Assembly: GCA_963930655.1 (NCBI GenBank)
Contig: OZ005601.1
Coordinates: 8,800,001 to 8,864,000, forward strand
Origin: Myrica gale
Taxonomy: Eukaryota > Streptophyta > Magnoliopsida > Fagales > Myricaceae
Length of the DNA stretch: 64,000 nucleotides
Direction of reading: 5' to 3'
Shown piece after piece: positions 1 through 11,784 of this stretch; the first letter of the stretch is position 1, and each line of letters begins with the position of its first letter. The position numbers and the translations under genes are program-made. Under the pieces are notes generated by a model. That model searched no databases and was not told where the DNA came from. It saw nothing but the letters and a program-made list of their open reading frames with translations.

Positions 1-198
1 TGTGCAACCTGTTGTGAAGCTCTATTCTCCTCAGTCACTCGTCGTCGGTAAGACCTCTCTCTCTAGTCTACATTCTCTCTCTAGCCATCTAGTCTCCGTC
101 GGTAATGCTTGCAATGTATGTCTATTTTGTAAGATATGTATCTGTTTGGGGTTGCTGAGTATGTCTATTTTGTAGGAAATGTTTGGGTTTGCTCGTAT

Positions 199-541
199 TT
201 GTTTGTGGTATCAAGGAAATGTATCTGTTTGCTTGAATTAGACCCTTCAATTTTTAAGTTTTTGGATTTGGTGTGTCTAAATGGTGGGTATTTTTGTTTG
301 TTCTGTTGAATTGGTCTGTGCCATGAATTCTTAAGATGTGTTTGTTCTGTTGAAGTCCTTTGGGGACAGAAACATATGAATTGTCCAAATCAGTAGGTAA
401 ACTTTCACCTACTGATTGCTCGAATCAGTAGGTATCTGTTTGCTCGAATTAGACCCTTCAATTTTTAAGTTTTTGGATTTGGTGTGTCTAAATGGTGGGT
501 ATTTTTGTTTGTTCTGTTGAATTGTTCTGTTGAATTGGTCC
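199..541 (+). repeat. Direct repeat of about 100 bp
   Basis: A segment at about 199-313 is repeated almost exactly at 431-541, starting with tatctgtttgct and ending with gttgaattggtc. Between the copies lies a short stretch (355-408) whose reverse complement recurs at 757-856. This is local rearranged DNA just 5' of the hAT transposase and could be its non-coding leader or older flanking sequence. Confidence 0.8.
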
Positions 542-856
542 GTGAGGTAGATGTCAAGTCATTTGCCACTTTCATAGAATCTGGGATTTTGTCAAGAGGG
601 TGAGGTAGCTCTCCAGAAGTAGTATTTGTACAGCTAAGTGCTTTAGAAACATCAATATTATGAGAGCTCGAGGTCAGAACAGATGATTTCTCTTCTCCAG
701 GATTTAATACCATGTCCATTGCACTTCCAACAATCAAAGGACCCTTTGTAGCAGGTGAAAGTTTACCTACTGATTTGGACAATTCACGTTGTTGGTACTC
801 CAATTTTTGAATCATGAGGACTCTTAGTCATGTTTCTGTCCCCAAAGGACTTTAAA
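355..856. repeat. Inverted duplication in the hAT 5' region
   Basis: The segments gtcctttggggacagaaac (about 355-373) and aattgtccaaatcagtaggt (about 375-394) recur in inverted orientation at about 836-856 and 757-785. The two arms are 30 to 60 bp and separated by about 350 bp. On the minus strand the interval 465-1026 holds two short open frames in different phases, acidic and serine-rich, which may be a captured gene fragment. I do not recognise the protein. Confidence 0.6.
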
Positions 857-1446
857 GTTGTGTCTTCAGCCTCTTCCTCCGAATCCTTAGCCTCTGCTTC
901 CAACATCTCCAACTCGTAGCCACTGTAAGATAGAAAACCATTCACTTGTAAAATTACAATGACACTCCATTGCCTCTTGTAGGCAACAATGCCTAGGAAA
1001 ACCATAAAACGGTCATCAGGACCCATAAGAACATCAGTACCAGCATGATTCTGCAGTGGAAATTCTAAAAAACAATACTAAATACATGCTATGCACTCTG
1101 CCTATTCTATGCAAAAAACAAATATGCGTTATGCTTCTATTAGGTTTTTCCAAAAAAAAAAATCTTTTTAATGGAAACTTCTGAATTTCCTCTGCTTCTT
1201 TTTTGTCAGCTTTGGCAAACAAAGCGCCTTTTGTGGCTTATCCATCTCTGCTAGATTCTGCATGTTTGGCATATATATAATCCAATTGATAGTGGTTGGA
1301 TATCAATATTCCACATATAGTTAATATCAAAAAGGTTAATAAAAAAGATCAAGTATTATCATGTGCTGGCATGGATTGTTATATGAATGACTCTCATGGT
1401 TGATTTGTTTGATTGAGGTGTATGTTATTTTGTGTCTTTATTTCAG

Positions 1447-3701
1447 ATGGATCGTCAAACTCCGATTGCATCTACACAATCCACAACCCCTAAGTTTTCT
1501 ACCCCTGCCTCAATGGCTACACCTACAATTGGTGAGATACCAATTGTAGATGTAGAGGCACAACCTACTGAGACAATTGACCCTACCCCCAAAAGAAGAA
1601 AGGTTTCCAATCCATCCCCGATGTGGGAACATTTCACTAGGGTACTACCAGTAGTTGACCCAAAAAAACCATTGGTCAAGTGCAACCATTGTGGTCATAA
1701 AGCTGGGTGTCACCACAAAGAACAAGGGACCTCGGCTATGAGATCCCACTTGAACGCTTGTGTAATGTATAAGAGAACTCAAAGTAAATTAGATAGTTCT
1801 CAACAGAAATTGACTTTTGATATCAAGGGGGCAAGTAGTGGATCAGTGGGAGTGATGAAGATAGACTCATATAATCCCAAGGCTATTAGGGCAGCTATTG
1901 CTAAGTTTGTAATTGTGGATGAGCTTCCTTTTAGAATAGTAAGTAAGGATGGGTTCAAGGAGATATTCATACTCTCGAGCCCCGATTTAAAGTGTCATCT
2001 CGAATTACAGTGATGAAAGACTGTATGAAACTTTACTTGGAAGAGAAGGCTAGACTGAAGGCTAGTATCTTACTCAATAGACCCCGAGTTTGTTTCACCA
2101 CTGACACATGGACGTCAGTCCAAAACATGAATTATATGTCTGTCACTGCACACTGGATTGATAGTACATGGAACTTGCACAAAAAGATACTTGTCTTCTC
2201 TAAGGTGTCAGATCATAAGGGCTCGACCATTGGGATGGAATTGGAGGATTGTATGTCGGAATGAGGGATTGATAAAATCCTTACAATCACTGTCGATAAT
2301 GCATCCTCTAATGATACAGCCATTGAACATGTGAAGAGTAGACAATTGCTTTTGGGGTCTCAGCCTGGAAAAATTGTTTGTAATCATGATTGTTTGCATA
2401 TGAGATGTTGCGCACATATCTTGAATTTAATTGTGCAAGATGGGTTGAAGGAGCTGGATGATTCTGTGGCCAAGGTAAGGAACTTGGTCAAGTATGTTAA
2501 GTCATCTCCCGGTCGAATGGATGAGTTTAAGAAATGTGTAGCGAAGAGGAAGTTTCCCATTGAGGGGTTTTTGCAGCTTGATGTTCCTACTTGTTGGAAT
2601 TCAACGTATATTATGTTGGATGCAGCTGAGAAATATCAGAGGGTTTTTGAGGAGATGTTGGCAGAAGATGGGATTTTGATAAGCTTTCTGCGTGAGGAGG
2701 GGCATGGGAGGAAGGGACTGGGTCCCCCTGGATTTGAGGATTGGGAGCGTGTTAGACACTTTAGGAAGTTTTTGACACTCTTCTATGAAGTGACGGTTCG
2801 AATTTCTGCTTCGAAAACGGTGACAGTAAACTTATTCTTTGCAAAACTAGCCAAAATTCATATGCATTTGGGGAAATATGCAGCTAGTGGGGATTTGTTC
2901 TTGGCGGACATGGCAAAAAGAATGCAAATGAAGTACAATAAATATTGGGGTGACTTGACTCAGGTTAACAGATTATTATTTGTTGCAGCGGTACTTGATC
3001 CACAATACAAGATTATATACTTGGACTTTGGTTCAAGAAAGTTTTGGGGATGGAGTTAGGTGCAAAGATGACTAGTCTTGTAAGAGGGACCTTGGATCAA
3101 TTGTTTACCGAGTATTCCAATATGGATGGGTCATCTAGCAGTGAGAGCGTATCTGCAAGTCAAGGCCAGCTGGATTTGGTTGGGTCATCTAGTTCATCAC
3201 TAGATGATGCTCCACTTTGAATTCTTAGGATTTAAGGCGCATCAAAATTTGCTGGATAGCAAGTCTGAAGTTGAGAGATATTTAATGGAGGATGTTGAAC
3301 CTAAAAATCCTAATTTTGATATCCTTAATTGGTGGAGAGTGAATGCACCAAAATTTCCCCTTCTTGCACGGATTTCTCGAGATGTTCTTGCCATCCCTAT
3401 CACTACAGTGCTTTCAGAGTCTGTCTTCAGCACGGGGGGTCGAGTTTTAGATTCTTTTCGGAGTTCGTTGGCACCAAAGACTGCGGAAGGATTCATTTGT
3501 GCTCAAAATTGGTTGACATCCAAGGTCTTACATTCTGCTGATGATGAAGAGGATAACGGATCTGGAGTTACTGATGGGACAGAAGATCCTTCTAGTTATA
3601 TGATGGATATAGGTATATACAACATTTTATATTTCTACTTTCACTTTATTAAAAAAAATTATGAGCTAATTGTTGATACATTTCTTCTTTTGCAGAGTTA
3701 A
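1447..3701 (+). pseudogene. hAT transposase with BED zinc finger, broken
   Basis: The order of parts is that of plant Ac/Tam3-type transposases: an N-terminal BED zinc finger (CxxC at about 1684-1695, then HLNAC at about 1747-1761), a central catalytic region with TVDNASSND (about 2287-2313) and a CAHILNLIV segment (about 2410-2436), and a C-terminal hAT dimerisation region with WWRVNAPKFP and SESVFSTGGR (about 3330-3445). The frame is broken at least four times: a shift at about 1965-1990, a TGA at 2262-2264 where the family usually has Trp, and shifts near 3045 and 3190-3220. The coding pieces between are otherwise long, so inactivation is not very ancient. No functional protein is expected. 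Confidence 0.9.
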
Positions 3702-3944
3702 TTTCTAATGCTGCAGCGATCGTGGATGGGTCATATTGATTGATGTTTGATTATGTTATTAATTTTTTTTACTTGAGTAGATACTTCTAAGTTTGTATTG
3801 TAATATTTTGTTATTTTAAGTTAGTTTCAAATTTGATTTAAGATTTATTTAATATGAGATTTTGTGAATTGCATGTTTTTAGATTTATTTTTACATTTGT
3901 TTGTCAATTACATGTTTTAGGATTTTATTTTGTGAATTACATCT

Positions 3945-4084
3945 TAGCGGAATTCCGCTATCCGCTTCCGCTAAGTCCGCTAAGAATCGGAAGCGGAAGC
4001 GGACTCTTTTTTGGCTATCCGCTAGTTAGCGGACCGGATGTCGGAATGTCAAATTCTGCTTCCGACTAGTCCGCTATTCACCCC
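3945..4084. repeat. hAT subterminal repeat block
   Basis: About ten copies of a ccgct/agcgg core, in direct and inverted orientation, lie in 140 bp, including tccgcttccgctaagtccgc and its approximate complement. In this superfamily such blocks are transposase-binding sites near the element end. The terminus ttcacccctac follows at about 4074-4084. Confidence 0.7.
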
Positions 4085-5728
4085 TACCTACATGCAAATG
4101 ATGCTGCAGTTGAAGCTGGCTTTAGAGGATAAAAACCCAGATTGAGGTTGGGTTCTATTTTGGGAAGCAAAAAAATTTCAGAATTTTTGAATTTATAGAG
4201 AAAAAAAATTGTTTATTAGGGATATGTTCGGTTTGAGTAAAAATGTAGGATTTTAGAAAATTGTGAATATTTATGTTGAATAGTATTTTATTGATATTTG
4301 TGTAAAGTGGAGAGAAATGATTTGATGTAATTGTTTAATAAAAAAATATTGGAGTTATGTGAAAAAGTATAGAGAGAAAATTTATGTTAAATAAAAAAGT
4401 AAAAAGTTGTTGGAGATTGTGTAAAATGTATTAGTGTTTGTGTTTGGATTCTGAATATGTTCGGTGGTAGTTTTGTGAATGTATTTGAATCTTAAAAAAA
4501 TATAGGAAACGAACATAACTTAGGACTTGTAAAAGTTAGTGAAAAATTTTAATAATTTTTTTTAATAAAATGATTTTCATAGGTGTGTTAAAAAAGTATG
4601 TGAGAAAATTTGATAACTTTTTAATAAAAAAAGTAATTGAGTTTGTTAATAAGTAAAGAAGATTTTATATAGTTTTTTTTTGAAAAATATTAGAATTGAT
4701 ATGAAAAGGTGTTAGAATTTATGTAAAATTTTTAAATTTTGAAGTTTGGTTCTAAATTTTTTTTGACTTGGGCTTTTTCCCGAGGCCCATGATGCTAAAG
4801 GGTTTGGATCGGAGCCCAATAACAATGGATATTCTCGACTACTATTTTCCTCTTTTTAATAAGCGCTCCGTTAGAAATGTTACTTGTTTCTCTTAAAGCC
4901 GCTCCGTAACGGCGTAACCGGTCACTTGTACTTGGACGATGAAACTCGACGTCTGCCGACTTTCCTTCGCTGGTGCATCGGGGATTCGGCAATTGCTACT
5001 CTCTCTCTGCGTATGTTGTGTTCGCTTTCTCAGGCGTTACTCTCTTGTTCTTGAACATCTCAAAACCAACTTTTGTTCGTCAACATCCTAATTTGAAGTG
5101 TAGCATCATAGACTTCTTTCCTTCAATGGCAAAGAAATCACGGAAGAGTTGATTGGTTCTAACATTTTATTAGTTGAGGCTATTCAGGAGCTTGATCTGA
5201 TGCCTCATGACATCGTCTGGCTTTATTGAGTACATGCTTTTCGTTCGATTTGCTGCAAGAAAAGAATTTCTTTCGTTTAGAATTGATTTGTGTGGATGCA
5301 TGGGTGGGTTAGTATTCGAGTGTGTCGATCCAACTTGTGAAATTGTGAGTTGATAACGGATTGAAGTTGCAGACTTTTTAAGGGGAGCTTTATAAAGGGG
5401 ACACTTTTAAACTCATAAGAATTCCCCTAATAAGCTGGCAGAAAGTTTCACGATTGCTTCGCAGCAATTTGCTCATCTGTGAAATCATTGCACTTTACAT
5501 TAAGCATATAATCTGTTGATTATTCCTTCATGTTATCATGATATTACTTTTTTTTTTTTATCGGCGCGAGTATTGAAGTAAACATTTTCTACTCAGTTCT
5601 CTGTCAATCTCGCAGTCCTAATAAAGAAGCGGGGTCATTGGCGTGGCAAACGAATCACCTACAATCACATATCTTTTAGCTAGACAATGATATCTGAGAC
5701 AGCAGGTCTCTAGCCAGGCTTCTCTAAC
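4085..5728. other. Intergenic, no gene recognised
   Basis: The first 700 bp are very AT-rich, with repeated aaaattt and ttttaataaaa runs. The remainder up to the glycosyltransferase start shows no coding signal I can support. The last 100 bp before 5729 are pyrimidine-rich and may contain the promoter and 5' UTR. Confidence 0.6.
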
Positions 5729-8700
5729 ATGGGAGGAGTGTGCAGTGGATGGCGTCGTATTCTCTTCTGTCTCCCTCTCATTTTTTTCCTTCCTCATTTG
5801 TTCTCCGGTGATTTCTCTCTCTTTATTTCTCCTTCTTTACTAGTTTATTTTTCTTTCTCGGAATATATTAGAGAGGGCTACGAGTGAACTGATTGCTGTA
5901 TATTTCAGTCATGGAATTGCATCAGAGCCCAACTGTAGAATATCCGGAAAAGAACAAGAACAAGAAATTCGATCATCTGGTCCTTGGGCCTGCTGCTGGA
6001 CAAGGCTTGCACAATCGTTTACAGTGTGAAGGTTCTTGCAGTCCCTATTTTATAATATAGCGGTTTGTAATATCAACCATTGTTCTGCAGTGAATATCAA
6101 CCAGTTTTACTCTGCTGTTTGTCAGCAAAAAAATTTCACGTATTTTGTCTAATAGGTGTCCATCTGTTTCTTATACTTCCATCTGATCTGTTGCGGATTT
6201 GGCTGAGATATAATTCCTTAGCTGTTCTAGTTACCTTTGGAATTTATTTTGGACATGCACACAACACTAAGGGGCAATTTCGATATTAATGTTGGTACAT
6301 GACATAATGGACACCTCTTCCGCCGTTCGTTCAGAATTCTTTTCTTTTTTATGTAGTCTGTAGCAGGCGTCTACTCCCTTGTGAAATTGCTAGCTCTCTG
6401 TTGTGGTGGCATGTGATATTTAACTGTTTCTAACCATTAGAATTGTGTAGTGTCTTATGTGTTTTTGTGCTTATGTATGTTCCAGGCATCAAATCTCTCA
6501 ACAAGACCCACATTTCAATCTCCTCCATAGCCAGAGGTGGAGAAAATGTTGCTTTTGTCACTGTCTTCACCATTTATAATCCCCCCCTGAATGTACGTGT
6601 GGATGATAGATCATCGGACTTGGTTACTGTTGGGAATGCTTCATATAGTAAGGCGCGGAGGTCAATGGCCATATTAAATGTCTTCATTAACTTCATTCAG
6701 GTGATTTCTTACTAGAAATTGGCATTTTCCTTTTGACAAGCATATATTTTAGACACCTTTATGAAACTTTAAAGAATCTAGTTGAAGGCTCTTTTAGGTG
6801 GTTAAATCAGTTTTCAACCGTTTCTGTATCAAGCAAAAAAATAGTACCATTCTTTTTATACCTGCCAACAGGTTCAGCATAAAATATTGAGGTTGTACAT
6901 TATGCTCTCTCCCCCTCTCTCTCTATCATGGATAAGATTCTGGTCTTGGTGAACACATAGTGACAAACACAGTAGGTTTGTTTTTAGCTAAGAGTAGAAC
7001 GTTACCATTGCCCTCTAAAAAGAGCTGGAAACAAAGGATTTTGGTCCATTGGGTGTGAACTCCCATTACATGTGTTATTTGGACATTTAGAGCCATTTGT
7101 TTTGCATTTTTCTCTAGAACTGTGCTTGGATTCAAATGCTTACATGTGTATCCTATTTTCAGGTGATAATGCCCCAAAGCAACATTGTAATTCTTACCGA
7201 CCCAGCTTCTGACCTTCACCTGCACAGAGATAGGGTCACCATCCACCCCATTCCAGGTGAATATCCAAGAGACAAGTTGATGCTTCAAAGAATCAGGGCT
7301 TACATTGTAAGAGCACGTTGCGTTTACACTAGGTTAAGGATTTCTGTTATTTCATCGACAGCCATGCTTCTTAGGCAACCGTTCCATTCATTGAAAATTC
7401 CTTAACTTTTAATGGTTACCCTGTCACTGACTGATCTGTATGTAGTAAATCTTTGCATTCACATTTATGAATGTTTCATTGTCCCGATGAAATTTGAGTT
7501 TTGGCTCAATTTTAATGTAAGCAAGTTGCAACTTATACTTTTTTTTTTCCTTTTCAAAAGGGCAGGGAGTGCTCAAAATCCCTATCTATATTGTGGTCTC
7601 ATTTCATTGGTTTGTTGTGGAGCTATGACTGTCTTAGTCTCATCAACACCTCATTAAGGGATACTTGGTTGTATAAAACAATCTCAAATCAGAAGAATAC
7701 TTGGTTGTATAAAACAATCTCAAATCAGAAGAAACTACTGCAATATTTTCACTAATTGTATGCAATGTTGTGGTTCACATTTTCTCTCTTTCTTCTCCCT
7801 TTTTTTTGTCCTATAATTCAGGCTTTCCTAGAAGTGAGGCTTGAGGAGCTTTCTCGTAAGATGGGATACATCACTCATTACGTCTTCACCGACTCAGATA
7901 TAGCTGTGGTTGAGGATCTCAGACAGATTTTTGAGGATTATCCAAATTTTCATCTAGCTCTGACCTTTCGGAACAACAAAGCTCAACCTTTAAATTCAGG
8001 GTTTATAGCAGTGAGGGGTACCGCAGATGGGATTTTGAGGTGAACTAATTTCATTATCTTTGTTTACTTTTTTTTTGGATACTTTTTTTCCTTTTCTTGC
8101 ATGATCATTTGGTTGCAACTAAATGGAGAAGTATATGAAAAGGAAGCTGAAATCTGGACCTTCTAAGATAATGAGTCTGTTGCATAGATCACGTTCTGTA
8201 GTTCTGCTGTGATAATGATCATATTGATTATTCTGAGGGAAAAGACTGCTTACTTAGAATCTTATTGCTGACAAGTGATTTTTTCTTTCAAGCACAATGG
8301 AGAGGGTCAATCACTAGCACTATAGTCTGCTTGTACATTTTCCAGTATTAAAAAAAATGGCACCTGCACGTATATCTGGCATCACCAACAGTGCCATCTA
8401 CATGTTTACCCTTGGTGGGGATTGCTCATATTTATTTTATAACCTTTCTTCACCCTCTAGTTGATACACCTTACTGAAATATTGTTGTTGATTTCTGGTT
8501 TTTCTCTATCTTTCCATTCGGTTTTTTCCCTCACGTTTTCATTGCAATAGAAAGAGAAAATTAAGATGTGAAATTGGATGCAGGGCCAAGCTTTTTCTAC
8601 AAGTTGTACTGGAGGTTTACACTTCGAAGTATATGAGTGCCTCCCGAATGCTTGGAGATCAGTTAGCTCTTGCCTGGGTTGTAAAGTCTGACCCTTCCTT

Positions 8701-9144
8701 CGACACAAGAAAATTTACCAAAGCGCAAGCTTTTCTAGAAGAAATTGGTGATGCCTCAGTACTATTTTTACCTTGTGCAATATACAATTGGACGCCACCT
8801 GAAGGTGCAGGTCAATTCCACGGCATGCCCTTAGATGTTAAGGTATACTGCAAATAAACACTTCTCATCTTCTTGATCCCTGGCTGAATATAGTGGTGTA
8901 CTTTGACTTTGAGTCCTGCAAAAGGGGAGAAACAAAGCAAAAAAGAGATACTGGAGCTGTTAAACATGTCTTTTTGTGCCCTTTGCTCATATTTAGCTTC
9001 ATGCCCTGGATGCAGGTTGTTCATTTCAAAGGATCAAGGAAACGCCTGATGCTCGAGTCTTGGAACTTCTTCCGGTCGTCTTCTAATTTATCAGATATGT
9101 TATGTCTCATCTTAGGTAGTGGAAGAACAAAGTACGATTTCTGA
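5729..9144 (+). CDS. Putative glycosyltransferase (nucleotide-diphospho-sugar transferase family), 7 exons
   Basis: Exons by splice reading: 5729-5807, 5909-6031, 6486-6700, 7163-7306, 7822-8039, 8584-8842, 9016-9144; all introns are GT-AG and phases match, giving 388 residues. The ATG at 5729 opens a basic-hydrophobic stretch (about residues 9-26) that fits a signal anchor, so a type II membrane protein of the Golgi/ER is likely. Exon 5 carries TDSDI (D211-S-D213), the DxD-like metal and sugar-nucleotide binding motif of GT-A enzymes, and downstream NSGF plus GDQLALAW resemble the acceptor and D-Q motifs of this plant family. Donor sugar and acceptor cannot be read from sequence. Intron 4 holds a 33-bp tandem duplication. 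The gene looks intact. Confidence 0.8.
7663..7733 (+). repeat. 33-bp tandem duplication in intron 4
   Basis: The unit tacttggttgtataaaacaa... occurs twice back to back with no differences visible, in the fourth intron of the putative glycosyltransferase gene. A recent slippage or short duplication event. Confidence 0.85.
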
Positions 9145-9450
9145 ATAACTTCATATGATTTTTACTGATGGAACAACTGATGGCACCAAAACTTGGGATC
9201 TGTTCCCATCGTAATTCAGCCAATTAGCCTTCCCCATCCATCCTTGCTAGAGATTCAGTTTTGCAGCCAGCAAAATGGAATTTTGGAGATACGGAACAAA
9301 ATGTGATCGATGTTGATTACCTGTTACCAGCATTGGACAAACTTCAATTCTTTTCATTTAATGTCCTCTCTCTCTCTCTCTCTCTGTTTTTGGTTGACAA
9401 TTATTTGAGAGTTAAGAATTTTGATGAAGGTCTACCGCATTGGCAATATG
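9145..9450 (+). other. Probable 3' UTR of the glycosyltransferase gene
   Basis: Non-coding sequence after the stop codon at 9142-9144, including a (TC)n microsatellite at about 9366-9384. No separate gene is recognised. Confidence 0.5.
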
Positions 9451-10580
9451 AAATTGTATTTCCTTAGAAGGCCATCCCATGCGCATGCTCTGTTAAGATG
9501 CTACACTCATAAACACCTCTACTCCGCTAGATCACTTATCGTTACGGGGGAAATTATTATTATCTTTATGTTTGGTCAAAGCTGAGGAATATGTTCACGG
9601 CCGGAAGCTTCCATATCATTGTGCGATTTATTCTGACCTCAAGAGGACGGGATTCATGGAAAGTTTAGAACCCTCGTATCACTCTCATAGCAAGGATCTT
9701 AATCGTTTTTCTCGAAACGATTTTGGGCTGTCAGTAGTTATTGAAGCACAGACGTCTCCAGTTCAGTCCTCCAGCGCTACGCCTAATTCCACCAATCAGC
9801 AAGCACGGCCATATACATGACTCAGCTCTTCTAGAATAGTCGAAGCTTACAGCTGTTGATACACGCGTCTTGCATACCGTGAATATAGGATTTATATTCC
9901 TGACTCGTAATAGATTTGTATCGCTTATGTATTCCGTTGTGAGATTTTTGGACTCATTCTGTTAAAGAATTCTTTAATAGTGGATGACATAAAAATATGC
10001 CAAGGCCTCGACCTGCAAACTCAGATATTCGCAATGCGTTTTCAGTTTGGGCATAACGATTGCTGGACGTGATTGAGTATGCCATCCGTAAGCGGGGGAG
10101 ACAAGGTCTTGACGGTCTGTTATAACAATTTCTATATTTCCCTGTGTCCCAGATCGAGGGAAGGAAGTCCTATACCGTGTAGTCCCAAAATTAGGAGTTC
10201 TTCTAAAAGAATGAACTTAGTTAAGACTTAAAATCGAGCAGGCGTTGTCGCAAAATAAGCCCTTTATACAACACTTAGCAGAAGTAATAATAAAATTTAA
10301 ACTTCATTGTTAGGGGCTCTCCCACAGGAATAACCCCTCCAAAAATTAGCGTATGCCGCTATCTGCGGCGAGCACACGGTATTCTTTAGTAAAAGGCGAA
10401 AGAATAGTTCGCTTTGTGCTCACCGCGCGGCTGCGTGCTTTCGTAAGTGTAATGGCTTCCTATTTTATATGTAGTTTCTCTTTGGAACTTATCGCTTCTT
10501 TCCCGTGTGGGACTCGTCCTGGAAACAGAGTGCACTTATGAACGTAGCTATGCCCGGTCAATCTCTCTGAAATGCCACAC
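9451..10580. other. Possible organelle-derived (mitochondrial-like) DNA
   Basis: The base composition changes from AT-rich intergenic sequence to a more balanced mix with many CG dinucleotides and mixed short words, for example at 10330-10460 with repeated gcggcgagc and ctcaccgcgcggctgcg. This is the texture of plant mitochondrial intergenic DNA. No organellar gene is recognised. The 82-residue open frame at 9572-9820 has no family I know and may be chance. Alternative: an unusual nuclear intergenic or degenerate gene segment. Confidence 0.3.
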
Positions 10581-10820
10581 CTTTAGATATGCTTATACCA
10601 GATCCAACGGGTTCACTTTCATCAAGACGATAATCCAGTACGTGGGAGAAATCTTTTGAATTGAATTCGAACAGGCCAGAACCTCAAAATTTCTACTGCC
10701 GACTCCAGGCCATGCCAAAGAGTACGACCCAATCTTCAATGAAAGAGAGCGCCGGCCCATACTATTTTGGGTCGTCCAAGGCAAACCTCGGCCACACCCA
10801 CTCTCAGGACCATTGAGAAT

Positions 10821-10980
10821 ATGTTTGTTTGTCCAAAATTTTTGAGGTCTAAAATTTCCAACAAAACAAAAGTACTTCAAAATTTTTAACTTTTACCTAT
10901 ACACTTTAAATTTTTCACAGACCTCAATAAAGATTTCCAAAATTTTAAGAATATTCTTCAAAATTTCGGTAAACAAACAT
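10821..10980. mobile_element. MITE, family B copy 1
   Basis: About 160 bp, AT-rich, with inverted ends atgtttgtttgtccaaaatt and, at the other end, aaatttcggtaaacaaacat. A related copy sits at about 60158-60330. Internal words such as ttttaacttttacc and cctcaataaagatttcc are shared. Superfamily is not determined. Confidence 0.65.
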
Positions 10981-11054
10981 ACCCCGAATCCAGATAGATG
11001 ATAAATCAAATTTTAATGTGGAAAAGGTTTGCCCGCTGAATCCTCTCAATTGTC

Positions 11055-11252
11055 TCTGTGTTTGTGTTGTAAAATTTTAGTGTTGTTAAAATTTTAGGTA
11101 TTGGGTTTAGTGAAAAAGTGAAGAGAGAGGTAATTTTTTATATTTTTTGTAGTGAATAGTAGTGATTTGATGGGGGGAGAGAGAGATTATATTGTAATTT
11201 TTTATTGTGTTAAAATTTTAGAGTGTGTAAAATTTTAGGACGCAAACGCAGC
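11055..11252 (+). mobile_element. MITE, family A copy 1, with 10-bp flanking repeat
   Basis: About 198 bp with terminal inverted repeats of about 25 bp (left ctgtgtttgtgttgtaaaat; right end ...ggacgcaaacgcagc). It is flanked by the direct repeat ctcaattgtc at 11045-11054 and 11253-11262, a target-site duplication. Two more copies are at about 36584-36779 and 25680-25873. It lies about 530 bp upstream of the RPS20 start codon. Confidence 0.75.
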
Positions 11253-11784
11253 CTCAATTGTCGCTCTATGAATGTGGTTTATTGAAGTATTGTATCGAAA
11301 AGCATCAAGTTTGCGTTCTTTGTTTCGTAACCGGCATAGGTGAATAGAGGTTTTTCTTTTCTATTGATTCAAGCGACAAGACATCTAATCACATTGAATC
11401 TTTGCATTCTTAATTTATTCTAGCTTTACCTTGGAATCTTTGACTTTTACACCTTCTATCTCTTTGAATCTTTAAATTCTTTTGATTGAATTTTACACCT
11501 CAAACAGTCTTGGAGGTGTAGAGTTTGTCTAAAATTCTAACTTCTGCTGGTATTCTGTAAACATTGTAACTCTCTGTAACTGTTTGGTTTATATTCACAA
11601 CATACGAGAGAGCAGATTTTGTCATTTACTCTGTTCCACATTACAAATTACTGGTAGTTCCTGAACTGGGTGAGCCGAGAAGAGATGAATTTTCATTGTT
11701 TCGATTTTACACTCTCCCTGGCTTTTCCAGCGATTCTTAGTGAACAATTGTTATGAAGTGCAGCGTCAGTGACCAAAGAAAAAC

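Larger units (their letters stand above)
1300..4084 (+). mobile_element. hAT superfamily DNA transposon, decayed, left end not found
   Basis: A class II element. The transposase reading frame starts at the ATG at 1447, directly after a splice-acceptor-like tttcag, so a non-coding first exon upstream is likely. The right end is marked by a block at 3945-4084 dense in agcgg/ccgct motifs in both orientations, the usual subterminal arrangement of hAT elements, ending in ttcacccctac, the complement of a typical hAT terminus beginning tAGGGGTG. No matching left terminus is seen in 1-1446, so the left end may lie outside the window, or the start given here may be too far right. Because the left end is missing, the 8-bp target duplication could not be tested. 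Confidence 0.8.
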
